This document shows, one piece after another, positions 9,701 through 20,777 of a DNA stretch of 32,548 bases (positions are counted from its first letter, which is position 1; the number at the start of each line of letters is the position of its first letter). The notes under the pieces are model-generated. The model had not been told where the DNA came from. It saw only the letters and a program-made list of their open reading frames with translations, and searched no databases. The DNA is from Ophiostoma sp. CBS 140.51 (Eukaryota > Ascomycota > Sordariomycetes > Ophiostomatales > Ophiostomataceae), in assembly GCA_029298735.1 (NCBI GenBank), contig JANSLP010000351.1, positions 1 through 32,548 on the forward strand. The letters run 5' to 3'. The position numbers and the translations under genes are program-made.

Positions 9701-11131
9701 GCAGGCCAGGTCGTCCAGTTCCTTCTTGGCCTTTTCATGCGTCCGGGGCTGACGGGAGACGACAGAGGATTGGGTATCGGAGACTGAGCGGGTATCCGCA
9801 TCCGATTCGTCATCGGCGGGCTTGCTGGCAGGAGGTTGAGCATCTAAATGAGGCGGCGCTTCGCCAGAAGCCGGCACGTCGGTGGAAGTTGGTGTATCGG
9901 CAGCGGTACTGCCACCCTTCTCAGAAAGATCAGCCTTGCTGTCCGGCTTCGGCAGCTGGTCGCGCAAGGTCGTCACCTCTTCAGCAAGGGTCTTCTGCAT
10001 GTCACGAATGTCGGCGTCGTAGTGGCAAAGAACACGGTACGGCCGAAGCAAAACAAGATTGACAATGCCGTCGGTGCTGTCGGTTGGGATTTCAGCGTCA
10101 ATGGCCGAAGACAAGGCATAAATCAGATCTTCGGAGACAATGCAGATTCGCTCCGGCAGTGGTGTATGGCCGGTGTACTCAATCTGCGGCTTTTCCTTCT
10201 CAACCACAGCCGGGGCCATCTGTGTCTTCATCAAGTGCTTGAGAAAGGCAACCGTGGTCGAGATCTTCGGCTCACCCTCTAGAATGCCGATAACGGAAAC
10301 CGGGGGCCGGTTCACATAGAACATGCTGCTGAAATTTGACCAGTCGAGGACGTGCATCCTGGGAAGCCCAGTGTAGGAGTCTTTGCCCAGGGACAGGTCC
10401 CCGTGGCTGCCGTCGGCAGCCTGCAAGTCATTGCCGTTGACAATATCGCGACGCCGTTTCAGCTCTTCCCGTTCTTGCTTCTTTCTTCTAAACACCTCGT
10501 ACCGCCGTTTCTGTTGGTTGAGGCGGTCAATTTCCCACTCAAAGTCGCCGCGCAGCCGGGCCTGGAAATAATCAAAGTCCCGCGTCCGTGTCGACTCGTC
10601 GCTGTCCCATTGACTGCTGTCTTCTTCGTCCCACTGGTTGGGCGGCCCCAGTTTCGAGAGCGGCCTCAGTGATGTCGGAATCCGCTGGCCAGCGACGGGC
10701 CGCTTATCCATTCGGTTCCAGAGACGCCGTTCTCGGTGGTTCGCAAAGTACCGAATCTCTCGATCGGTTCCCTCGTGCTCGATGCCGTCTTTGACCTGAT
10801 CGATCGTGTAATCGTCCGCGCTGAATCCTCTGCCGTCTCCAAAATTGACGCGCTCTGGCGCTCTCTTTTCAGCTAGATCCTCGGTGTACCGAACCCATTT
10901 CTGAGCACGACGACCCGGTCTTGCTCGTGGGCCGGAACGAGGACTGCCGCCGTCCGATGCGGGCTCGCTGCCGTCGGGGTCTTCGAGCGTCACCACTCTC
11001 TTTCTCAGAGCGGAGATCTCGGCCAGCAGATCTTTGAGTGCGGGTGCATTCTGGTCGGTTGTAGCTGTAATGCTAGTGGCGGGCGTCGCGTCCAGCTCGT
11101 TGGGCTTCTCGTCTGCCGGAGTGGGCTCCAT
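6722..11131 (-). CDS. AAA+ ATPase with DUF7025-like region and Gln-rich tail
   Basis: Six exons on the minus strand: 11131-8743, 8683-8399, 8332-8273, 8212-8165, 8099-7944, 7881-6722. The five GT-AG introns are 59-66 nt and together give 1365 residues. The start at 11131 (MEPTPADEKP) is preferred over in-frame upstream Mets, whose extension is low complexity. Regions: charged, coiled-coil-prone 190-230; DUF7025-like region near 495-600 (IWHIYKPGDIVI); acidic stretch around 815-840; AAA core with Walker A GAPGVGKT at 901-908, Walker B LLLDEAD with Asp958/Glu959, sensor-1 TTNR at 995-998 and candidate arginine finger Arg1009; helical lid; and a Gln/Pro-rich tail with five QPMG repeats. Fungal relatives are soluble, uncharacterised ATPases, presumably remodelling proteins or complexes. 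All catalytic motifs are present, so the gene looks functional. Confidence 0.92.
6879..6938 (-). repeat. 12-bp coding minisatellite (QPMG repeats)
   Basis: Five tandem 12-bp units (plus-strand consensus GGCTGACCCATA), the three middle ones identical, encode repeated Gln-Pro-Met-Gly in the ATPase tail. Being a multiple of three, copy-number change would not shift the frame. Confidence 0.85.
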
Positions 11132-12064
11132 ATCGGCGATGTCGGCGGTGTCGGCGGTGTTGTAGACCGGCGGCCGTTGGGTTGGGATGTTTGTTGTGTT
11201 GGTAGAGGATATTGACTTGTCTTTGTTGAAGTCAAATGTTGATGTTTGATGGCGGGGATGTGCAAAATGTATGGTCGTCTGTCTAGCTTGGTGGTCGAGC
11301 TTCCAAGAGCTTGATGGGTGGTGGTTGCATGTGCTTTGGGCAAAAGCGCAGAAAGTTGTGTGACAGCCGAGAGGTGAGATTATGAGGCTGAGTTGAATCC
11401 TACCCAGCACTCGAGCCGCTGTGGTGTCTGCTGGACGAAAATGCGGCTGAGAAAATCGCTGTGAGGTTTGTGTCTCCGGCAGGATGACCCAAACTTTTCG
11501 ACTGTCCCCTCTTCACTCGCAACCGAAAGTTTCAAGACGCCGGAAGGATTCAAGGTAATATGAGGTGTGGGTCGTGAAGGTCGCTTGCCACGTAATTTCT
11601 TTTTTGAAACTGGCGCTTGGCGAAAAGGAGACCGCCTTTGTCGTGGGAAGTGGCCTTGACCACCTCGATCCTTCCTTGAAGAAAAGGGTGCACATATTTA
11701 GATGCACACGCCAGTTTTACGACATTCTTTTCTTGTACGATAACAAAAGAGAGAGAGGCTGAAAATCTGCAATGTGCCCTGAACAACAGGTGTTATTAAG
11801 GTTTTAAGCCCCCATAAACTCACCTAATTTTGACGGACTTCGGGAGGCGCCCCGGTCCGCCCAACCGTCCCTTTTCGGTAAATAGTGGGTCCTTTCACGA
11901 GCCAGGTAAGGCTTGTCAGATTCAAGGCTGAACAGGGCCGTTCAACAACGAACTACATCGTGCGGAGTACAGAATTCATATGGGCATCTTGGAAGCATTA
12001 CTTCATGAGACTAGCACATTTCTCTTCTCAAAGTCAACACTGTCAGCACAACATCCAGTTGGAC
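11132..12064. other. Divergent intergenic region (AAA gene / DUF7708 gene)
   Basis: The 933 bp between two diverging starts must hold both promoters. In-frame extensions exist on both sides (to 11410 on minus, to 11885 on plus), but their composition does not match the proteins they extend, so I treat them as leader sequence. I see no clear TATA box for either gene. Confidence 0.55.
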
Positions 12065-14361
12065 ATGGAGAGCCGAAACACCATTCCAGAGATCCGCCTG
12101 CAGCCGGAGTCTGTCGACTTCATAGATAACAATGGGCTCGATGCCTACCACCCCGGGTTTGCGAATCCGCCATCACAGTACAACCCCCACCTTGACAGAT
12201 ATGTGGTCCATACACCAGTTGCCGGAGTCGACGAGCAGACGATGGCCGCCTACAACAGGGCACAATGGGCATTGGCAGGGCAAGGAGCGGCACCGGTAGC
12301 ATATCCTCCTGTACGACTGCCTCCGACTCTAGCGGAGACCGATAAGCAGTCACTTCCAGCTCGCCGAAGAGCAGAGCCGATTGCAGCTCTCGCATTTTGG
12401 GACGACTTATTTACACCGTCCATGGCACGATTTGTCCAGGCTCATCCTACAGAGCCTGACGAAATCAAGCAGAAATGCCGCATTCGTGACCGGGCCGACT
12501 GGACTGGTGTCTTTGACAAGCTCGAGGCGGCTAAGAACGCATACAGCCAGACAGACAACAGCTTCAAGGCCACGTTTCGCAAGGTGTATCGCAAGACGGC
12601 CGACCACAGCGGCGGTGCACCAATGGCGATTGTGGATGCAGCAAAAGACCTGCTGGATGTTGACTATGCATCTCCGGTTCTTGGTGCACTGCGGTTGGTG
12701 CTTGATGTAAGTGACGACTGACGACTATCATGTTATGTGGTTGTGCTACATGGAACTCGATTACTAAATAATAGCCAACAGGCTGCATCAAAAGCGGCCA
12801 AACTAAGGCAAGACATGATGGGCGCCTTTGACAACATTGACCGAAACTTCACGGAGGTCGAAGTATACCAGCAAGAGTTTGCTGGTGATGAAAATATCAG
12901 AGAGGCTTCCATCGACCTGGTAGCATCAGTTCTGTATGCCATCGAGTCTGTCATTGGCTTTTTCATATCTAAAACATGTTGGTCACATACTACTCCTCAC
13001 TGGCTTACGAATCTTATCGTTTGTTGACACTAGGTTTTCTCCAGACCGGCGTCTGCTTAGGGCCACTTTCACCATCGATGAGTACCGCAAGAGAATCGAT
13101 GGCAGTCTCAATGACATAGACAAGAAAGCCTCGGAGTTACTCCGGGAGGTTCAGATGTCCAAAACACATAGAGACCACATGTTTCAAACGCAGGCTCTAC
13201 AGGGTAAAACTTTTCACTTTCATGGTTGTTTTCTGATTAAGTAAATCACATTTACTAACATCATTTAGACGCGTCTATGACCCAGTATGGTGTAGCTCAA
13301 CTACACTCCATGTTTCATGGCACTCGTAATGCCATGATGAGTATGATGAATGATCTGGTGATGAGTACGTACATCTTCCCTACCCACTGTCTTATCCACA
13401 ATTTATCACGAGATGTGTTATCTAATCACGATTTATCAACACAGGGATGGACGGCATCAGTGCACAAGTCTCACGGCCTCCCTCTCCTCGCCCCGTCACA
13501 CCTGTGTACCTCATCTCTGCTGCTCCGTCTCCAGAACCACAACCACTGGGCATCTCTCCACAAGAGCTTCTTCACTGGATTGGCATTACCGATATGGCAT
13601 CCCAAGATCTTGAGTACATGGAGAGCCGAAATCATGATGAGATTTCTCCAGCCGAGCAAGGCCGGGCTGAGCAGCTGGTCGTACACCAACAACTACAGAG
13701 TTGGCTCAGTGTCCCTGCGTCGTCACAGCTGCTCATCCACGGCAACGACGAAGGTGGTCTGAGTCCGGTCTCCGCACTGTCCTTGTTCTGTGCCTCATTG
13801 GCGTTCAACCTTGACAGCCACCCGCGCATCATCCGGCTGCTCTTCTTCTGTGGTCTTCATTCTGACACTGGAAGGAGCTACCGTGGTGACGACTACTATG
13901 AGGAAGATGATACGGGTGGCCGTGCCATCATTTCTAGCTTCATCTGCCAGCTACTTTGCGCACACGACTTTGGCTCGGAACTGCCTTTCGGCCCAGAAAT
14001 TGAGGACACCATTTTGTACGGTGAGGTCAATGAACTTTGCAATGTCTTCAGCACACTTGTCCGTCAACTACCACGCAGCGTGGTTCTCGTCTGTGTTATC
14101 GATGGTGCTGCATACTATGAGCGGCGTGAGTTCCTTGACAACACCGCAGTGGTGCTGGCCCATATTCTACGACTGTCAGCAGACTCGTCGGTTCTGGCAG
14201 TGTTCAAGGTGCTAATCACAAGCTCGACGCCCACGATACACATTCGGCAACCGTTTCCAGATGAGATGATTTTGTCCATGGCAGCCATGGGTGATGCGGA
14301 GTGGGAGCCCAGCCAGGCGCGGTTGAATCGTTTCTTGAGCAATGGGCAAAAAAATTTATGA
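12065..14361 (+). CDS. DUF7708-type STAND-like fungal protein
   Basis: Five exons: 12065-12706, 12782-12977, 13045-13203, 13269-13364, 13445-14361, with GT-AG introns of 65-80 nt, giving 669 residues. The start MESRNTIPEI is chosen because the upstream in-frame extension lacks conservation-like composition. Residues ~110-280 have the helical pattern of the DUF7708 region found upstream of NACHT or P-loop modules in fungi (FWDDLF near 111, DRADWTGVFDKLEAAKNAY 142-160, then an Ala/Lys-rich helix after the first intron). Residues 445-630 resemble the companion P-loop-like module: LLIHGN at 460-465 where Walker A would start, FFCGLH 498-503, and VCVIDG 580-585 at the Walker B position. There is no Gly-Lys-Ser/Thr, so nucleotide binding is doubtful. 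The role, perhaps in incompatibility or immune-like signalling, is inference. Exon 3's acceptor was chosen to keep frame. Confidence 0.75.
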
Positions 14362-14775
14362 AGAAGGCTATAATGAGCGAGGCCTTTTTCACTGTGTTTT
14401 TAGGTCTAGATACAGTTATTTGTTTTGTAGATCTGTGTGGTGCCTTTTACGAGTAACATATTCTTTGATCTATGTTAAATTCTATTTTTATTCTACGAAA
14501 TAATTCTTGGAAACCAAAAAAGTGCTGTTCAATCAATTTCTTCGAAATTAAAAGACAAAGAAACCTCCAATTAATACCATCAGTTTTGTTCATAATTGAA
14601 CCATAAATATAAAAAAAAAGACACAGAGGTCGTCTGCAACCATTAGGCCCTCCCATCTTCCAACAAAAGAAATGTCCACTTCTGGCGCAAACCGCCTGCT
14701 GGCCTACTCAAGCTTCCGGCATCCGCATAGGCGGTACTGTACCGTTCCGATATAACAATGTAAGTGCTTCTTCGA
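14362..14775. other. AT-rich 3' flank of the DUF7708-type gene
   Basis: AT-rich DNA with homopolymer A runs and no coding pattern; presumably the 3' UTR followed by non-coding spacer. Nothing else visible. Confidence 0.5.
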
Positions 14776-15078
14776 CACGATAGTAAGACAGATAAGAAAT
14801 AGGTCCTCCTGAAGCATGTCGACCTGATCAAAAATGTGTAGACTGGGGCTGGAGGTTGTCTGCATAAGGATTTGACTCACCATAAATCGTGCCTTACTCC
14901 ACGCGACTTTTTCGTGATCAAATAGGGGTGTGGGGACACTTCCTTTGAGAACTCCAAGGCCTAATAGGCACTAGCTGCACGAATGACCATGCTTTGCCAG
15001 TAGACGAAATTCTCTCTTGTTAATAACTGGCACGTGGACGTGTATGCCGAAAGGCGTGGAGTGGTTGTATTCGGACAT
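14776..15078 (-). pseudogene. Gag-like small family, member D (decayed)
   Basis: The frame starting MSEYNH at 15078 soon ends, but two other minus-strand frames continue the similarity to member C. After a shift near 15002-15018 comes NFVYWQSMVIRAASAY, then a TAG at 14961-14963, then ALEFSKEVSP. After a second shift near 14900-14925 comes VAWSKARFMVSQILMQTT, against VEWSRKRYILCQILVQTT in C, ending near 14776. The order and spacing of the blocks match C along its length, so this is a true but dead copy. It lies about 9 kb from the A-C cluster, on the same strand, beyond two unrelated genes. Confidence 0.75.
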
Positions 15079-17422
15079 TATGCGTGGTAAGAGCTGTTGT
15101 TTGTGGTTTTGGGGCAGTTCCTGACGGGATGAATAGAAACTGTCGGTATGAATGCGTTGAATTGCCATGACACGCCCATTAGATAAGATAGATAAGTGGC
15201 CTTACAGGGGGGGTAGAGGCCGAGGGCCTCCAGGCCCACATTAGATAGGGGCGCTGCCATGGCTGTCCTCGTATGTAGCCGCGCGCACCAAATTTCGGTG
15301 CATCAGATTACAGACAGAGACAGAGACCTTTCACCACACGATCAATTGCATGCCTACCTGAAGAAGGAGGAGTGCAGGATCACGGTGAGGTTCAACAACG
15401 ACGTTTCCATTGTTTATTCATAGGAGTGCCTACCCACACATTATGAGGAATTAGAGCTCGTCTAATTTCAAGTGCATACCCGTTCGTGGTGCTGGCGAGG
15501 TAGAGGCAGGTAACATATGCTTTAAGATGAGACGAGGGGGGTAGCGCGCCAGACAATGCGGGCAGAATGGGTGGGCGCGAGGCGATATAAATCATCCTTA
15601 AGTCTGGCTAGTAGTGCGGTCGTATCCAAGGGACTGGGTATAAGTAGTCCGCGACATCAATGCCTTTTCTCTCCTCACATTACGTCAGATAGATTCTGTT
15701 CCTTTTTTCATTATAACTTACATCAACAAGTCTATCTGAATACAATGCATTGTACGGTCTCCAGAGTAGCCCGTTATGCGTGATAATACAGCTTGTTCCC
15801 CCTCTCGGCCGCAGCCTAATGTCACGCTTGGCCACTGCTCCACCTAGACCTCCTTTTTATTTATATATTAGCTCGTAAACCCTGTACACTGAGCAAGCTT
15901 GTACGGGCCACGCCCGTCGCCGTAGAGATTTTAAAAAAGGGAAAACTGTCACGGCTGGCAGGCTGGCGGGCAGGTAGGTAAGGACGAGCAGGATAACAGG
16001 CAGTATATAAACTATGGCTAGTCTCGCAGGGGGTGCAGGTAGGGGTCAGGTTGAAGACGACTCGCGATCGTATAATAGATTCTCCGAGCCCTATGGTTTG
16101 CTGCGTTGGCTGTCTTGCCATGGCCTGTTATTTTACGGCCCGTTATGGCGGCTGCGTAGAGTCTCCTTTTCTTTTTCGTAACACTTCTTAGATGTACGTG
16201 ATACCCGTAATGAGGAGGTTGATTATGTTTGGGAGAGGTGAAGATATAAGAAACAGAAAGCGAGAGTTAATATTAATGCTAAAGAGCACTCTGGGACCTT
16301 GGCCCTTTTTTTCTGCCGTTAAAAAAGAATAATATACCGTATAGCTGTCTTGGCATGGCTCGTATATTCGCTCAGTAAACATGTTGGTAGACCCATCTTG
16401 GCAGACGATTTCTTTCCACAGTCCCACTCCCTTGATGACGGCGCGTCCGCGGCCGCTTACCCGATGTAACCGTGGGGGAATTGTCGCCGCTGGGAACGAC
16501 ACTTAGTGTTGTTACCGCCAAAGCGACCGGATGTCCGGCGCAACGGCGATGAAGCTCATCCTACTCAGCTTGCGAGCCTGAACCCGGCACTTTGCCGGAT
16601 GGGGCCAGAACGGCACCCGGTTCTAAAGCTTAAGCCATCCGGCCGCGCTCTCTTCGCGCGTAGAAAGGTTAAGGTGCGTGTAATTCTACGAGCAGATGAG
16701 AAAGACGGTCAGACAGCTCCATATGATACCGCAGGTGCTTCTGTGCTTTCGCCGGCTCCGGTAGTTGCGTTTGGGGCGGCAGTCGAGTCTGTGTTCTACG
16801 CCATGGCCTGGGCGACAAGGAGAAGGTTAAAGAGAAACAGCGCCATCGTGTGAAGCGGAAGGACTACACGGGAAATTTGATTTTCAATAGAAGTGGTGCT
16901 CAAGACCAGTGGAAAGATGGAGCTATTCTGTCTCTCTTATTTGCAACGACTCTCACGAACTTGGTGACAGACGGGCCGCCAAAAACGGGTTCAGCCTTGT
17001 CGGGCGCAGCCATAGCGTTGCATTTGTGCTGGGTGCCAATGAAGACGACGGCGATACCAGTACTTGGCTTGTAATTGGCCGGTAATTACTGTTTGAATGG
17101 CCTGCACAGCCTCTATTCTGCGCCTTCACGGTATGATTGGTAGTTTTTGCACATTTTTGCAGAACCAGGCACCCGGGCGCTAAACTTTTGCATCTTCTCA
17201 GAAGCGTATGTAAAAGAAGGCGCACTTTGCGTCCTCCCATTGGCGGACGACGAGAGAGGTGGTGTGATGGGCCTTGACAGGGGGGTGTGCGTTGGACTGC
17301 GGGCGAGGCACTGTTGTTGCTCGATGGCGAGAGAGCCGCAGGCGTCACGAAACCAAGACGAGAGCCGTGTTCGGTCGATGCCCAACATCTCTCGCGCACG
17401 CAGCTCTTACTTACCGTGTTCC
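15079..17422. other. Gene-poor 2.3-kb stretch before the HET gene
   Basis: Frames here are short and without motifs. TATA-like elements occur (TATATAAA near 16012 and a TATAAA near 15585) but no coding region follows them, so they may mark decapitated genes or repeat remnants. Composition changes from AT-rich to GC-rich around 16500, which fits promoter-proximal DNA of the HET gene. Confidence 0.45.
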
Positions 17423-17624
17423 CTCTTTCTCCTTTTCTTTTTTTCCCATTTCCCCCTTTCCCTATTTCCCCATCTCTCCGTGATTCTTTCCTTCGTATCC
17501 CATCTTTTCTCACCTCATCATCTTTTTTTCGTTGCGTCTCTTCTCGCTCTTTTTCTCACCTCATCTCCCCGCCGTATTTCTTTTTACATTCCCCTCTTCT
17601 CGCCTCTTGCCCCGACCTTCCCTA
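17423..17624 (+). promoter_or_regulatory. Pyrimidine-rich leader of the HET-NLR gene
   Basis: About 200 nt directly before the ATG is strongly C+T-rich on the coding strand, with runs such as CTTTTCTTTTTTTCCC. CT-rich stretches next to transcription starts are a known feature of filamentous fungal promoters. An in-frame upstream Met at 17532 lies inside this tract and would encode only a low-complexity Phe/Ser/Leu extension, so it is not used. Confidence 0.5.
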
Positions 17625-20461
17625 ATGAGACTCTTGCAGTGGACACGCCGTGGACTCAAGTTCACCAAAAACTTTCTTCCCACCGAAAAGATCCCCAAGT
17701 ACGCGATCCTGTCACATAGATGGGACCGAGACGAGGACGAGGTCACGTACAAGGATGTATGTGACGGGCGGTACAAGGACAAACCGGGCTACGAAAAGCT
17801 CGCATTCTGCGCAAACCGTGCGCGAAACGACCACCTCCAATACTTTTGGGTCGACACGTGCTGCATCGACAAGTCCAACCAGGCGGAACTGCAGGAGGCC
17901 ATCATCTCCATGTTCGCCTGGTACAAGGCAAGCACCCGTTGCTACGTCTACATGCCGGATCTGTCTGGTTCCGTCAACATTGAAGGCGATGCATTCCGAG
18001 AGCATTCCTGGTTCACGCGCGGCTGGACGCTGCAAGAGCTGATCGCGCCAGTGTCGGTCGAGTTCTTTGCAAAGGACGGTGTCCGGCTTGGCGACAAAAA
18101 CGCGCTGGCGACGCAGATCCAAGACATCACGGGCATTCCCATTTCTCTCCTCCGAGGCACGAGCGAGCTGTCCAGTTTCGACACGGAAGAGCGATTCCGA
18201 TGGGCCGAGAAACGGCAGACGACGCGCGGAGAAGACGCGGCATATTGTCTTATGGGCATTTTCGGCATCTCCATTACAGCCCTTTACGGCGAGAAAAAGG
18301 ACGAGGCGAACCGTCGGCTCAGGGCAGAGGTTGCCGCATCTAAACAGCGGCAAGAAGTCTGGCGTAAAAGAGGTGCGTTGTGTTAAGATTAAACAACATG
18401 TATATTCACATATACTAACGTTTTACTTCTTTAGTGGAAAACCGCGTCTGGCAGGTGCCCTTTGAGCGTAACCCCTGCTTCACGGGCCGAACCGACGAGC
18501 TTAAAACCGTCCGCCGGCAACTCTTCACGCAGCACCGCACCGCTAAAATCGCCATCACCGGCCTCGGCGGCGTCGGCAAAACAAACTTCGTTATTGAGCT
18601 GCTCTACCGCCTGCGCGAAGAATACCCAGACTGCTCGTTCCTGTGGATCTCGGCCACGACCGACGAGTCCCTCTCCCAGGCATACCACAAAGCGGCCCAA
18701 GCGCTGCGCATCCCCGGATGGGACGACAAGGAAGCCGACATCAAGCAGCTGGTGCAAGACCACATCAGCAGCGAGGAGGCCGGGCGGACGGTTCTCGTGT
18801 TTGACAACGCTGACGATATTAGCATGTGGGTGTCGCGCGCCGCACCTGGGGCACGGCGTCTGCTCGATAGTCTCCCCAAAGGCGACCACGTGTCCATCCT
18901 CGTCACCACGCGTAACAATGAGCTGGCGCACAAGCTCATTAACAGCCCACAGTGTCTCGTCGAGCTGCCCGACGTCGGTGAGCACGACAGCAAAGAACTC
19001 TTGCGTAAGCTGCTTATTAACAAGGACCTGCTCAACAACGACAAAGAGGTGGTGGAGCTGCTCCAGTGGTTGACCTACCTGCCGTTAGCCATTGTCCAGG
19101 CGGCCAACTACATCAACCAGAGGGCGTGCAGCTTGCAAACCTACTTGGAGCTCCTGGATGATCAAGAGGAGAACGTCGTGGAGCTCCTCAGCCACGACTT
19201 TGAAGACTATGCGCGGCTGGAGTCGGACGGAAAGAACCCCATCGCAACGACCTGGCTCGTCTCCTTTAAGCAGATCCGGGATAACGACACTCTTGCAGCA
19301 TACTACCTGTCGTTTATGGCCTGTGTCGATTCCAAGGACATTCCACTATCGCTTCTTCCGCCCGACCCATCACGAAAAAAGGTAGTAGACGCGCTGGGCA
19401 CGCTGCAGGGCTACTCCTTCATCACACGACAATCCGCACAACAATTTGGAGACGCGGCGATCACCATCCATCGACTGGTGCACCTGGCGACGCGGAACTG
19501 GCTGCGCATGGAGGGGCAGCTACCCCGTTGGGCCGGCACAGTCACCGTAAGACTGGCGGACGTATTAGCGAACGTCGAAACCGAAAATCGAGTGGTATGG
19601 AGGACATATCTCCCGCACGCATACTACACGCTCCAGTCGACGCTCGGTAATGAAGAGGATATGAATAGACTCGGTTTATTAGATTATTATGGAACACACC
19701 TCTTTTATGATGGACGATATAACGAAGCAGAAAAACAATTAAAGGAAGTAATGGAGACCCGCAAGACGAAGCTCGGCGTCGACCGTCCCGACACGTTAAC
19801 GAGCATGGCCAACCTTGCGTCGACGTACCGGAACCAGGGCCGGTGGGAGGAGGCTGAGAAGCTAGAGGTGCAGGTGATGGAGACTNNNNNNNNNNNNNNN
19901 NNNNNNNNNNNNNNNNNNNNNNNNNNNNNNNNNNNNNNNNNNNNNNNNNNNNNNCGGAACCAGGGCCGGTGGGAGGAGGCTGAGAAGCTAGAGGTGCAGG
20001 TGATGGAGACTCGCAAGACGAAGCTCGGCGTCGTCCATCCCTCCACGTTAACGAGCATGGCCAACCTTGCATCGACGTACCGGAACCAGGGCCGGTGGGA
20101 GGAGGCCGAGAAGCTGTTTATACAGGTGATAGAGACTCGCAAGACGAAGCTCGGCGTCGTCCATCCCTCCACGTTAACGAGCATGGCCAACCTTGCGTCG
20201 ACGTACCGGAACCAGGGCCGGTGGGAGGAGGCCGAGAAGCTGTTTGTGCAGGTGATAGGGACGAGCAAGACGAAGCTCGGCGTCGACCATCCCTCCACGT
20301 TAACGAGCATGGCCAACCTTGCTTTGACTTGGAAATGTCAAGGTCGCCATATAAAGGCCTTAGCCCTGATGAAGGACTGTGCCCTAGCTCGTCAACGAAC
20401 ACTCGGCCCCAAACATCCAGACTTTGTGTCATCTATAGCCACTATAGAAAAGTGGAGTTAG
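17625..20461 (+). CDS. HET-NB-ARC-TPR NOD-like receptor
   Basis: Two exons, 17625-18372 and 18435-20461, with a 62-nt intron (donor GTGCGT, acceptor TTTAG), give 924 residues counting a 23-codon assembly gap. The HET domain spans about 26-240: YAILSHRW at 26-33, then FWVDTCCIDK, TRGWTLQELIAP and a Gly-Glu-Asp-Ala-Ala-Tyr block; it is the death-inducing module of vegetative incompatibility proteins. NB-ARC: P-loop GLGGVGKT at 292-299, Walker B VLVFDNAD with Asp373, sensor ILVTTRN and a Leu-Pro-Leu motif. The C-terminus has about six 42-residue TPR repeats of the kinesin-light-chain type with a degenerate last unit. Fungal NLRs of this build are thought to bind a ligand through the repeats, oligomerise with ATP and trigger cell death through HET; the ligand is unknown. 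All motifs are intact. Confidence 0.93.
19751..20380 (+). repeat. Five 126-bp tandem TPR-coding units
   Basis: Units start at 19751, 19877, 20003, 20129 and 20255, exactly 126 bp (42 codons) apart. The third and fourth differ at only about four bases by my count; the last is degenerate in its second half. Near identity at DNA level, including silent sites, means recent duplication or gene conversion within the array. Confidence 0.92.
19886..19954. other. Assembly gap (69 N) inside the TPR array
   Basis: The run of 69 N replaces the middle of the second repeat unit. The flanking bases are exactly in phase: the block after the gap starts 126 bp after the same block in the first unit. The residues and the true number of repeats here are unknown. 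Confidence 0.98.
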
Positions 20462-20777
20462 AAAATTTGTATCGATATCCTGTAATTACACACTCTTTTC
20501 TTTATTCTCTTAAAGCCTACCAGTCCAGCATCCCGCAAGGGTCGCTTGCCTTACCTATCCTTTACTTTTTATATCGCAGATCTTCTCTTCTGGCTGTCGA
20601 GAAAATCGGTTGTGCTGTTCAAAGAGCGCCACTCCTCGCCTTTCGGAGTTGTCTTCAACGACCATCCTGTCGACAGTCCGCTTCTTTCTTTTCTTCGACC
20701 ATAACAACTGCTTATTATTTTTGATATCTGCCATACGTTTCTAGGCTAGGCACGTTGGTGTATCCCCATGGCATATA

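Noticed and set aside
11132..11410. N-terminal extension of the AAA ATPase frame by 93 residues
   Set aside because: Thr/Ser/His/Gln-rich, unlike the rest of the protein; treated as leader.
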